In this document: in pieces, positions 36,415 to 47,228 of the stretch | Position numbering within the stretch: the first letter of the stretch is position 1 | Layout: each line of letters opens with the position of its first letter | From: Ditylenchus dipsaci | Lineage: Eukaryota > Nematoda > Chromadorea > Rhabditida > Anguinidae | Length of the DNA: 64,000 nucleotides | Direction: 5' to 3' | Assembly (NCBI GenBank): GCA_004194705.1 | Contig: SADC01000022.1 | Span: forward strand, 166,142-230,141 | Notes under the pieces: model-generated | Seen by the model: only the letters and a program-made list of their open reading frames with translations | Told to the model about the DNA's origin: nothing | The model's database searches: none | Program-made: the position numbers and the translations under genes

Positions 36415-37018
36415 AAAAAAACGCTTAGGCTTCTTTTTTATCGGGACCTGGGCACCTACCTACCCTACCTGGCCATCCACCTCCCCTACCCTATAAGACC
36501 ACATACTCTAGCTGTGTGGTTGTGGTATTCTCTACAAGCGCCGAAAATCCCTACCCACAAACAAGTAATGATTTATCTTGATTTTATAGATGAAAATAGC
36601 TTATATTAGTATCGTCATGTTTGGGGTGTTCAGGTACCCTCTTCAAGTGACTTACCTTGGTCTCCCAAGGTAAGAAATCAAATTTTGGTCACAAATTTTT
36701 TTCTAAAAATGGTCGGCTGCGACCTAAAAACATGTTTTTCACACGTTTTAGATGCTAAAACATTTGAGAAATATGATTTGAGGCCATTCTTTAGCCATTG
36801 AATGAATTTAATGAAAGCCACTAAATGATCAATTCTCTGTGGGTATTAAATTTCCCTTTCCCGTCTAGATTCCCGAAATTTTGGAATTCCGTTACAGTTT
36901 CCCGCAGAAACAAAAATTTGACCCTAGTAGCGAATATGGGGGAGGTAGTATTCGTTACTAGCGCCAAAAAATTTTCATTTTCCCATCCCCGCCGAAAGTC
37001 TTGCGCCCAAGCTTAATA
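36415..37018. other. Non-coding stretch
   Basis: No gene. A short hairpin ACTTACCTTGGTCTCCCAAGGTAAG lies near 36650-36673. Confidence 0.4.
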
Positions 37019-37204
37019 CAGTTGAACCTCGATAAACCGGCACCTCAATAAAGCGGCACCCTTGATAAACCGGCACCCTGTCGACACTTGATTTGGCCAG
37101 GTAGTCGACACTTTGAGGAAAACGACACCGCGATAAACCGGCACCTCGATAACCGGCACCCTAAGGTCGGTCCCTAGGGGTGGCGGCTTATCGAGGTTTG
37201 ACTG
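37019..37204. mobile_element. Complete pogo/Tigger-like MITE
   Basis: 186 bp, TA flanks, ends CAGTTGAACCTCGATAAACC and GAGGTTTGACTG. CGATAAACCGGCACC is repeated three to four times. Confidence 0.85.
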
Positions 37205-37735
37205 TAATAGAAACTTGTTATATTTAATGGAAATTTGTGTTATTCGGAATGTTGACTATGCCGAAAAAACAGTTAAAATTTAGTCGCTTTTGTATTTTTG
37301 CTTACTTTTCCAATATTTTTGTCTTTGGAAATCCGGAAGTCCAATACATGTTGTCAGACTCTTCCTAACATCAGATCTTTTTAATATTTTTTTGCAAACT
37401 TTTTTTATCTGATAAAGAAACGAATGCTTTCTTGGAAACATAGAATGTAAAACAAGGATGGTTCTACTACAGTCAATCTATTGTGCATAGCATCTAAGAT
37501 GTGTAAAAATTGTTCATTTGTTGCTGAGATGCTTCTTCTTGCAGACGTATTTGAAGACATATAGCTTTTCTTGTGAACTTTTCCACCGAGTCCATTTTTT
37601 TAATAAAGAAACCCTCACTTTTTATAATGTTACGTTAATTCTTGTATATCTTTTTTACGGGCGCTATTTAATTTGCCCCCTAAGTAGACCCGAATTATTA
37701 TTTTCTGTTAATAATACTTTTTTTTCATAGTAATA

Positions 37736-38842
37736 CAGTTACTTATAATACGCGCGTATCCCTCAAGTTTGATCCCACATAGGATCCAGCTGTTTCCCCT
37801 CGATTTTTGTAATGTTTCGCTGAAATGTCCAGAAATCAAAAGAGTTCCGATTCTGCCAGTTGTTTTGATATAAAAATAGTTTTTTTCCATTAAAGAGGCT
37901 GGTCATTTGTTCCAAATTTGTCCCCGCCAATTCAAATTTTTTTTCGAATCATTGAACTTCCCCCTCACACTCCTGCGGGACGCGGGACAATTTTTCAAAC
38001 ACTTTTTCGTTAGTATCTCGGCTCCCAGCCATCATTTTTCACTGCTTTCAACAGATTCATAAGAAAATCGACCCTGCTCTACAATATAGACACGGCAGAT
38101 TTTTATAATAACTATCGAGAACGTGTTTCAGGCCGTCCTGCAGGTCACTCTCTCGCGGGACAAACCCCCAGATTTGTACCGCGGGACAGGACCTACGGAC
38201 AGCCAAAAATCACTTCTGAATGTCTTAACAGTATATATATTAGTTCTATCATGTAAAGCAGGGTCGATTCACTCTTAAATCTGTCGTCAGATTAAAAAAA
38301 TAGCCGTGTTCACAGTCCACACTATGGTGGACTATAAATTCAACAATCTTTTACTCGGAAATGGACTTTTTTTAAAATTTTCCATTATTTTTTTTGGTGA
38401 CATTTTGTAGCTGAGGTTCAGAGCTACCAAATAGGCCATTGGTCGAGCAGATATTAATTGAAAAAAGTGAACAATTTTTACTCTGGCCGAGTGAGAATTG
38501 TAAGTGAGGATTGTTAATTTTTTCAAATTTTTTATTCAGAAACCAATTTGAAAAATACGTAAAGAAGCTCAAAGATTAGAAAAAAATTGAATTGGCAGGG
38601 ACAAATTTTGAACAGGTAACTATGTCTCTATTAGACCCGCGGCTTTTTTTCTTCAAAACAGTGCCGGTCTTAGAGTCGTAGGATGGCAAAGCTATTGTCA
38701 TTCGCAAAAACAACCGGTAGAATCGGACTGGCGAAACACATTTGGCAAAGCATTTGACAGCACTTTAAAAATTGAGGTAAAACATAGATGCAGCCTAGGC
38801 GGGTTAGACTTGAGATATGCGCACTCTATCGAGAGGCGTCTG
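37736..38842. mobile_element. Diverged TA-flanked element with nested repeats
   Basis: Left CAGTTACTTATAATACGCGC with CCCTCAAGTTTGATCCCACA; the right complement carries AGTGCGCATATCTCAAGTCT with AACCCGCCTAGG and ends GCGTCTG before TA. Inverted GTCCCCGCCAATTCAAATTT (about 37920) and its complement (about 38600) form an inner pair. Confidence 0.55.
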
Positions 38843-39446
38843 TAATACGTTTTAACAACGTGTCAATATAAGGTCATAAAATCAGATTTGCTTGCTTATT
38901 TGATTATTTTTAACGAGAAAATTGGCATTCTACCCGAAATTCAAAATTTTCAAAACCAAAATTTTCAAATACAATTTTTTCTCAGGATTAAAGTATAGCG
39001 CACATTTTTTGCAGATTTAGAAAGAGCATCAAATTTTGCACAAGAAAGACAAAAAAAGTTAAAAAAAATAAGACAATAAAAAGTTTTTGGTGGGGTGAAA
39101 GGTGTATGTCGCAACCTAAAAGGTGGTACTTTCTTTCTTGTGCATACAGTTGTTGATTTTCATACAGCACCTGTATACACTCCGTGTCATAAGTATAACC
39201 GCACCCATATTTTGTGATATTTTAGCGATTTTTGACTAATAGTGAGAATTTTTAAATATAACGAGATACATCTAGACGAAAAAAACATGTTCTGGCGCAC
39301 AAACCGAGTTGGAAAGCGCAAGAAAATAATTTCTAGTTGTAAACATTGAAATCAGACGTATCATAAGTATAGACGCAGCTCGGTTTGTAATGCGCCGCAC
39401 GATGTTCTCATTTATTTTGAAGCATATATCATCATACTTTTGGTTC

Positions 39447-39847
39447 GACTGTGTCTCGGCTACAATTCGGTAGGTCAAACTTATTTTTTTGATCATTCTA
39501 AGAAAAGTGAATTCCGACAAGACAAAAAAGGCTAAAAATAAGGCAAAAATAGGGGTTTTTTACTTTCTTTACTTCAACCGTCCGTTTCTCATCCCTGTAT
39601 TTTTATAAAACAACAGTCAACATGTCATTATGTAGAGAAATCAAAGAGCTTTCGAATGAAGCAATTGATGTTATCTTTCATCGACATTTTTTGAGAAAAG
39701 CTATTATTTATGTGGCTAAACAGTCATTTCCTTAGATTTTCCTTTATTTTGACTAGGAATCGACGCTTTCATGTTGATGGTCATAACTTTTCTTAAAATG
39801 ATCAAAAAAATAAGTTTGACCTACGGAATTGTAGCCGAGACACAGTG
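39447..39847. repeat. Inverted repeat
   Basis: GACTGTGTCTCGGCTACAAT ... GGTAGGTCAAAC pairs with GTTTGACCTACGGAATTGTA ... ACACAGTG. A mariner-like start ACTCCGTGTCATAAGTATAA lies upstream at 39180. Confidence 0.65.
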
Positions 39848-40469
39848 TATATTATATACCATTCGATGCGAAATTTAATTAGCGCTTTTAGTACCATTAG
39901 TTTTGAAAATGTTTTTTTTGAAAGAATCAACAATTAATGCAAAGTCGAGTTTTTTAATAGCACTTTTTGGGGGAAAAACTATTTTTTTGTTCAACTTAAA
40001 GACTCCACCTAATTTTTTTACGCGGATTCAGAAAGAGCGTCAAAGAGCACCAGAAAAGAAAAAATTACGAAAAAGTGTGGCAAGAGAAAGTTTTTTTAAC
40101 GAAAAAGGGGCACATTGTTGCTCAGTAGAAGAAAATAACTAAAAACTTGATGCGCCCTTTTTGTCAAAAAGAAAATTTTTTGTTGCCACACGGACTAGGG
40201 GCTTGTAGGTGAGGGTAGGTGGCTTTTGGGCGAGCTTGTGAGTTATCTGTAGCTTCTGTGGCTTGACGAAGGGCAAAAAATCAATCAAATTATCAAACCT
40301 GAATAATCGAAATAATCAAACCTGACTGAATAATCGGCAGGACCTGTCAGATTCAAAATCTGTCCAAAAAAAGAGAAAATAAATTTTACCGCAAACCGCA
40401 AAATCATGCAAAAATGAAAATATTTCTGACCGAAAATGCTTTTGAAAATGCTCATCGGGATTTGTCAAT

Positions 40470-40596
40470 TTTCGGGATCGGGATCGGGATTTTCAAAATC
40501 TATCGGAGGGATTCGGGATCGGGATTCAGCACCGAAATCTCCGGAATCGGGATCCCGTTCGGGAGGGATCCCGATCCCGTGCACACCTCTAATTTC
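40470..40596. mobile_element. hAT-like fragment with GGGATC motifs
   Basis: The right end reads, on the - strand, TAGAGGTGTGCACGGGATCG, and GGGATC/GATCCC is reiterated inward. The left terminus was not found. Confidence 0.55.
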
Positions 40597-41110
40597 ATTA
40601 ATTGACGAAAAATCCATTAGTATATCTAAAAATAGTTCAAAATTCTTTAGTTAATTTTAATGCTAGATGTCATTTAAAGGCTAGCCCTACCTTCTAAAGC
40701 TAGATAATGATGAAATTTTTCGACCAATAGATAGCTCTGGAAAATAGCTATCAAATTTACAGGTCATAACTTTTTTAACAGAGGATATGGAAGTTATGAC
40801 GATTTAAAATGCGCCAGGTGATATCTAAAAGAGGTGGTTAGACAAAAATTAATATATTGGGTAAAATAAAAAAGGCAAAACAAAAAAGTAAAACAACAAA
40901 AGTGTGCATTTTTCACTCATCTTTCGAATGGCAATAAAGAACATTAAGAACATACAGCTCAATTTCAATGCTTGATCCGCTAAATTTTTTGCTGAATTTT
41001 TCGACTGTGACTGGCTATTACTGTTGTAAATTAATTTCGCAAAGTATAATGAAAATACAATATAGTGTAACTTATTTTGGATTTTTCAGGAAACCTTCTC
41101 AGTTATTTTA

Positions 41111-43375
41111 ATGAAGAGTGCATTTATCCTGTTGTCGTTGGTTTGTTGTAGCAGCTCAGTGCTTAGCTATTCACCAAATTGCTTCGTGGAATTAGGCAGG
41201 GTAATTCACTTTTATAAATTTTTTACAGTGAATACATTTAAAAAAATTTAGTTCGGGTTGAGGCTGTAGATTCTAAGGCAGAGAAAGGGAGCAAAGTTTG
41301 TCGGTCAGTTAGCATTTTTTATTTAAGACGGGAAAGACCGTGTGTACTAAACTATGAGTTTGATGCAAAGTTTCACTCTGAACACGATGGCTGAAAAATT
41401 TCGAAAACAAGAGAGATTCGTACGGATAAAACGTATTTTGAAATTGTATTTTGAGCTTCTTCAAATCTCTTCACGCTTTAGCGAATTCTTAATTTTGACA
41501 CCGAATTCGTGCTCAATGTATTCGATTTACTATGAAAACTGATTTTAAAATATCAAAGTCAATTTCAAGTTTTAATTTCCGTTCAAAACAATACACATTT
41601 GATTTTCATAAAAACTGAAATTCACTATTTGAATTTTTCGTCTTGAAGTGGAATTTAAAAATAGACAGGACTTTTAACACGAGAAAGGCGGACTGTAACA
41701 ATTGACTACCTGGGGGTTTCCAGACATGCTGTTTCAGACCTCCGAACATAATTGCAATGTCCTTAAAAAGCGTATTTTTTGCGAGGCCTCATCAAGATCA
41801 GGTATAGTTTTTTCTTTTGGCCGTGAGCAGTGAATTTATTCAGTGAAGCATCTCTTTTATACTCAATAAAAAGCCCCTGTCTGGCCTTTCTAACGATACG
41901 TCGTTTGCTTACATACAAAAAAAAATTACGGAGAAAAATCAAAAAGAACAAAAAATGTCTTTTTTGAAACTTTACAATTTTCCCACAAGTATACAGAATT
42001 TTTGCACCAATGCCGTTTAGTCTCTAAAAAGACACTAGATTCACAATTAGTATAAAAATGGCACTTGAAAGTTCTTTAAAGTCAGATAAAATAAGCTTAT
42101 GAACTGTCTAAAAATAGTAAAGAAGAGCACAAAAATGTTTTTAAAACCAGTTGAACGAAAAAATACTTGCAAAGTTCAAATTCTGACACCGGATTCGTGT
42201 TAAGCATGACTGATTCACTCGAAAAACTGCTCTTTGAATTAAAAAGTCACTGTCCAATCTCAAATTCCTTTCAAGACAAAAAACACTCAAAATCTAATTT
42301 TTTCAATTTTAAATGTTTTTTGTCTTGAAAAGAATTTGAAATTTCACAGTAACTTTTGATTCAAAGAGCAGTTTCTTATGTAAATCAGCCATGCAGAGCA
42401 CGAATCGAGTATCAGAATTACACGTTTGCATTTCTTTTACGACAAGCTTGCTTTTAGACATTTTTTCAAGCTCTTTTTTACTTAGGCTGGACACCCTATA
42501 ATGTTAATTTTTATGATTCTTAATCAACGTCTGGTGCCAATTTTCATGTTGATTATAAATCTAGAGTCTGTTATGTGGCTACAAGACTCTGTGCTAAGAT
42601 TTCGTATACTTTTCATGAAATGGTAAAGTTGAAAAATTGCTTTTATTCATCCTTTCGAATTTTTTATCAGTGAAAATCACTTTTTTATGTAGATAAACAA
42701 CATATCCTTAACAAGGCCAAACTGAGGGCTTTATATTGAGTTTAAAAAAAGATACTGCACTAAATAAATTCACTGCTCACGAGCAAAAGAAGAAACTATA
42801 CCTGATCTTGATGAGTCGTCGCGAAAAATACGCTTTTAGGGCATTGCAATTATGTTCGGAGGTCGGATTATGTGATATTCGTGCTCAGCAGGTCTGAAAA
42901 CCCCCAGGTAGTCAATTATTACAGTCCGCCTTTCTCGTGTAAATGGCAGCTTCAAAAATGCAGCTTCAGCAGCTTCAAAAATCAAGCGACTACGATGAGC
43001 ACGAATTTGGTGTCAGAATTGAGAATTTGCTGAAAGGTGAATAAAAAGAAAGACGTTTGCAATACAACTTCAGAAGATGTTGAATCCCTCCAGTTTCCGA
43101 ATTTTTTTCCGCCATCTCGATCAAACACATAGTTTAGTACAAACGGCATTGCCCGTATTAAATAGCTATTACTTCAAAAATTTAGTCTGTTTGACGAACT
43201 GCTCAGCTGTGAGGCCCAGGACAGCACTTTCGACCTCTCTGCAGCTACCTACAAAGTCAATGACCAGCCGATTGAGACTGCTGAATACTACGAAGTCTGT
43301 GCTGCCAAAAGCCAGTGGTCGGCTGGTATGATGCTTGTAGGCTTCTTTGCCATATGTACCTTCTTGTTTGCATAG
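41111..43375 (+). CDS. Small secreted or GPI-anchored protein
   Basis: Exons 41111-41200 (start ATG; signal peptide with core FILLSLVCC), 41252-41303 and 43186-43375 (stop TAG). The second and third exons join in phase. The first join is one base off, so an indel or another border is likely. About 110 residues: cleaved leader, four to five cysteines (PNCF, KVCR, LLSCE, YYEVC), and a hydrophobic C-terminal stretch GMMLVGFFAICTFLFA right at the end with no cytosolic tail, which fits a GPI-anchor signal or a tail helix. I do not recognise the family. AATAAA at 43454. Intron 2 holds a large fold-back element. Confidence 0.6.
41455..43055. mobile_element. Large nested fold-back element in an intron
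   Basis: Outer arms share ACACCGAATTCGTGCTCA; middle arms of about 165 bp (41681-41845 and 42768-42943) share GGCGGACTGTAA / CTACCTGGGGGTTT and ATCAAGATCAGGTATAGTTT; an inner palindrome is at 42180-42425 (TTGTCTTGAAAAGAATTTGA). Three levels of pairing. No coding sequence recognised. Confidence 0.75.
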
Positions 43376-43902
43376 AGAAGAGATAAAGCGGATTGGAGAG
43401 CAAATGAAAATTTCATGTTACTTTAGTGATTTAAATTTTAAAAAGCTTTTATAAATAAATACAAAAATTTAGTCTGTTTGACGAATCCTTCATATAGTAT
43501 TTGTGCAGTGTGTGTCAAACGTCCTTCAAAGCTTTATTTAAAGCATTTTGTAAATTTTACTCTTGATGAATCAAGAAGCTTTTTAAAGTATAATTTTAAT
43601 ATCGTGAATTTTGGAGAATTTTTCAAAAATGTCTTTTGATGGCTTTTTGAGGGTAAATTTTGAGTGATTTTCCCCGAAAAAGACTGAAAAGGGACACGAT
43701 ACAAAGGGTAGAAAACCATTCAGATTCGGTAAATTTTAAACAAGAAAACTCTAATTAAAAAAGGAATACTATCAGGTTTTAGAAATAACAGGTGAGGACC
43801 AGAAAAATATATTTGAGCCGCCCTGTTTTCCCTGGTTTTGCATAAGTTTCATATTGATGGTCTTCGACTACGCTTTCTGATCTTCGCCTTTTTTCACTGG
43901 TA

Positions 43903-45460
43903 CAGTCGAGTCTCGCTAATCCGGCACCCCTCGAGACCTGTCCTTGGGTGCCGGATTAGCGAGGGTGCTTCTAGATGACCCCCACTTGGCGTCATTTTGG
44001 GTTATGTTAAGCTTCATTTAGCACAATAGCTGTGAGAGAAAGAGGGAGATGTCTTCATATATTTATTAAAAAGAGATTTCTTTATATCAAGCGTAGACCG
44101 TACATAGCAAGGCACTGAAAATTTATCAGGTTGGTCAGAAAGTTCAACTACTCATAAATACATATGTTTTGACCTTTTTAAACAGAACCGTTTTTTAACC
44201 TTTCTTAATTATAACGATTCGATAACAAATAAATCATTCATAATCATTCAGTAACAAATTTATCATTTTAATCATCTTGTTCCGTAACTATCCACCATCG
44301 ACGAATGAAATCCGTCAAGCTGCAACATAGAAACCAATGAAAAATTGTAGCATCCTGAACCATCCTAGAATGTCTTACAAATTTAGAGTCTAACTGTTGT
44401 TTTCCAGTAATTTAACTGCTTTAATGCAAGTAAAAGATATTTTCGTGAAGGAGAAAGAAAAACAAAAAAATAAATATATCTAGACAAAAAATAGACAAAA
44501 TTTGACTTTTTGGATAGGGAGACCAGGGTAGAGTCCCTTACATACAGGGTGTTTCAAGAAATTCGCCGGTTTTGAAATGGGCATAACTTTTTTCGAAGAC
44601 CGTTTTTCGAATTGCTGTTTTGCCAATCGTTTTCTCTTGACGGGCAATTTCGTTTAGTGTATAGTGTCAAAACACGATTTTTGCTTGGTCCCCTTTGCGG
44701 TTCTGGTCTGTGGGTGGCCCCTGGATGGCTAAATCCCGAACCACAGTGGGGACCAAGCAAAAATCGTGTTTTGACATTGTACAATAAACAACACTGCCCG
44801 TCAAGAGAAATTGATCTGTGAAAACAGAATTTCGGAAAGCGGCCTATAAAACGCCTATGCCCATTTTAAAACCGGCGAATTTCTGGAAACACCATCTATA
44901 TTGGTGTATTCTGCCGAGTCCTGGTTTTTTTAGCAAATTCAATTCATCGATGGGATTTAATTATAGAACACGAAGAAAAACTACTCCTTGGATAAATAAT
45001 TTGGTGACGCATCGTTATCATTTAAAAAAAGGTTTGAACAAATTGCCAAAAACCAAAGACAAGTACGTTTAGGGGTGGTCGACAAGCTGATATTTCAGAC
45101 GAAATTTAACAATTGAAAATCACATTAAACCATTAAAAAGATCTGTTAATTCACTCTGTGGTTCTTTCTTAAGCTGTTCTTTGTAGAAGAAGTTCTCCAA
45201 TTGAGACCATTGAAACAAAATATTGATACAAATGTTGTTTAATTAATTTATTTAATATGACTGCCGATCACTGAGGTTAGTTGATCGGGAGTGTTCAGCG
45301 TTTGAGTACCGGATTAGCGAGGGTGCCGGATTATCGGAGTGCCGGATTGTCGAGGGTGAAAATTAAGGGTTTTCTTCGGCGACCCACCAAACTAAGCTCG
45401 GGGTGCCGGATTAGCTCGGGTGCAGGATAAGCGGGGTGCCGGATTAGCGAGACTGGACTG
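43903..45460. mobile_element. Pogo/Tigger-like transposon, 1.56 kb, non-coding
   Basis: TA flanks; CAGTCGAGTCTCGCTAATCC at the left and its complement ending GAGACTGGACTG at the right. GGTGCCGGATTAGCGAGGGT is repeated near both ends, at least six times at the right. No transposase remains; another element (44545-44896) is inserted. Confidence 0.85.
44545..44896. mobile_element. Tc1/mariner-like MITE nested in the Tigger-like element
   Basis: 352 bp with TA flanks; CAGGGTGTTTCAAGAAATTC and GCCGGTTTTGAAATGGGCAT are mirrored at the other end. An inner palindrome GTCAAAACACGATTTTTGCT lies at 44668-44780. Confidence 0.8.
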
Positions 45461-45872
45461 TATGCTTCTTTGAAGTTGGCACAATTTGAAGTGCACTAAT
45501 TTTCACTTTAACAAAAAGAGTATTTTTGCAACTAAAAAAGTAAATTAAAGATCAGCCTTTTCATGTCAGAATAATCTCTCTATGGCATATTTTAGCTTTT
45601 TCGAGCTAACTGTTTATCATGACATATTTGAGCTTTCACATGAAACATCTCAGCCTTTTCCCAGTGAAAGAGTAAAATGTGATGGTCCGACTTTAGGCGG
45701 AAAGAAAGTTCATCGAGCGTCGACTGTATTTGAATGAAGAAGAAAAGAAGAAGTACGAAGTGCATGGATACAAACTGAATATGCATAATTAAAAATAGAG
45801 TTTTTTACTCCCTTCTTTTTTGCAGACCAAATCATATTAAATCCTTTTTTTGCTGTTTTTTGCTTTATTTAA

Positions 45873-46327
45873 AGGATGGGTGAAGCTGTTAAGGAAATAG
45901 TCTCGACACGAAAGGATTATACCAAGTTTTGTGTTTTTAAAATGTGGTTTTAGAACCATATTTTTGCCGACCACTCAGTGTTTCAGTGTCATACAAACCT
46001 GTGCAGAATTAAAAGTTGGATTAGCAACATCAATATTAGAATTTCCAAATTCTTTTGAAAAATTCCCTGAAAATCATAATAACAATAACCTAATCAATTT
46101 TTTTCAGTGGGTTTTCCTTTTCCATTTCCGTTTTTAGGGCATTTTTTGAAGGAATTTAGAAATTCTGATATATATAATGCTAATCCAATTTTAAATTTCA
46201 CACAAGTTTGTTCGGAATCGTAACACCGAATTGTCGACAAATATAGCTCAAATACAACACTTCAAAAACAAAAACTTGGATTAATCCTTTCGTGTCGAGA
46301 CTATCTCCTTAACAGCTTTCCCCTCCT
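45873..46327. mobile_element. T2/Kolobok-like element, TTAA duplication
   Basis: 455 bp: AGGATGGGTGAAGCTGTTAA ... complement ending CCCTCCT, TTAA on both sides (45869-45872, 46328-46331). GTCTCGACACGAAAGGATTA is mirrored inside. Confidence 0.85.
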
Positions 46328-46331
46328 TTAA

Positions 46332-46486
46332 AGGACCATGGTTTTTGGCGCAGTGGCATGCGCGAAATTTAAATTGCCGTGGGACACTTCTCTTTCGTCT
46401 CAAACTTTACTCTTTGAAGTCGTTCGACATTACTCCAAAGAGTAAAGTTTGAGACTAAAGAGAAGTGTCCCCCGCCAATTCAAACC
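46332..46486. mobile_element. Second TTAA-type element, abutting
   Basis: Begins AGGACCATGGTTTTTGGC immediately after the TTAA that closes 45873-46327, followed by a palindrome AAACTTTACTCTTTG (46403-46457). Its own right end is lost. Confidence 0.55.
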
Positions 46487-46582
46487 CTTCGTGAACACCT
46501 TCGAGTTTGAGTTAGAGTTCGGATCCGAGGTGTTCACGTAGCTAAAAACCCGAACTCTAACTCGAAGAACGTGAACAAGCCA
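46487..46582. mobile_element. PIF/Harbinger-like MITE fragment
   Basis: Right end AACTCGAAGAACGTGAACAA followed by GCCA and TAA; GAGTTAGAGTTC hexamers inside. The left side is truncated. Confidence 0.6.
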
Positions 46583-46826
46583 TAAGCGTTTGTGTATTAT
46601 GGCCCAAAATGGTGCGCAGATTTGGTCCCACATGGTGGCACACTATTTATTTTGGCTTTTTGGACCAACTTTCGGAATAATTCGACCTTTTAGTGCCAGA
46701 TTCGGAATCAGCGACCGGAATCAGCGGAATCTTTAGACATTGGTCAAACAAGTGAAAATAAATAGCGTGTCACCAGGTGAGATGGAACCTGCGCACCATT
46801 TTTGGCCATAAAATCCAAACGCTTAT
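46583..46826. repeat. Palindromic element
   Basis: ATAAGCGTTTGTGTATTATG ... AAAATGGTGCGCAG pairs with CTGCGCACCATTTTTGGCCA ... CAAACGCTTAT. About 240 bp. Confidence 0.75.
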
Positions 46827-47228
46827 CCACCGCGCCACCGAGGCCGAATTTTTCAACCTAAGTAGCTTTTTCCCCTTCTTTAATTTATTTATAATTGTGT
46901 TCAGAAGTTCAAGCAGAAATATTTCCACAAAGATTTATTTGCATTGGCATGATTTTTTTAGCATTTTTGGATGTTCCAATGTTGGCACGTCACCTCAAGC
47001 TTTTCCAGGCTTCTATTTCAACCTTTTTGGCAATTTTATTTTTGAAAAGACAAAGCCTATATACCCGAAAATCTATCTTTTACATGTCAATCTGAACCTT
47101 TTGTTTATTTTTCCAAAAAAAATTACTGTTTGAATATGTGCATTTACACTAAAATAAAAGTGTTCAAGCATAAAATATTTTTTATTATTTTAGCTTTTGT
47201 GCTATACCTGAAAATAGACCGCAATGTT

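Noticed and set aside
46777..47133. 118-codon + strand frame before the IRE1 signal-peptide exon
   Set aside because: Starts inside a palindromic repeat and has low-complexity Phe-rich sequence; no domain, probably chance.
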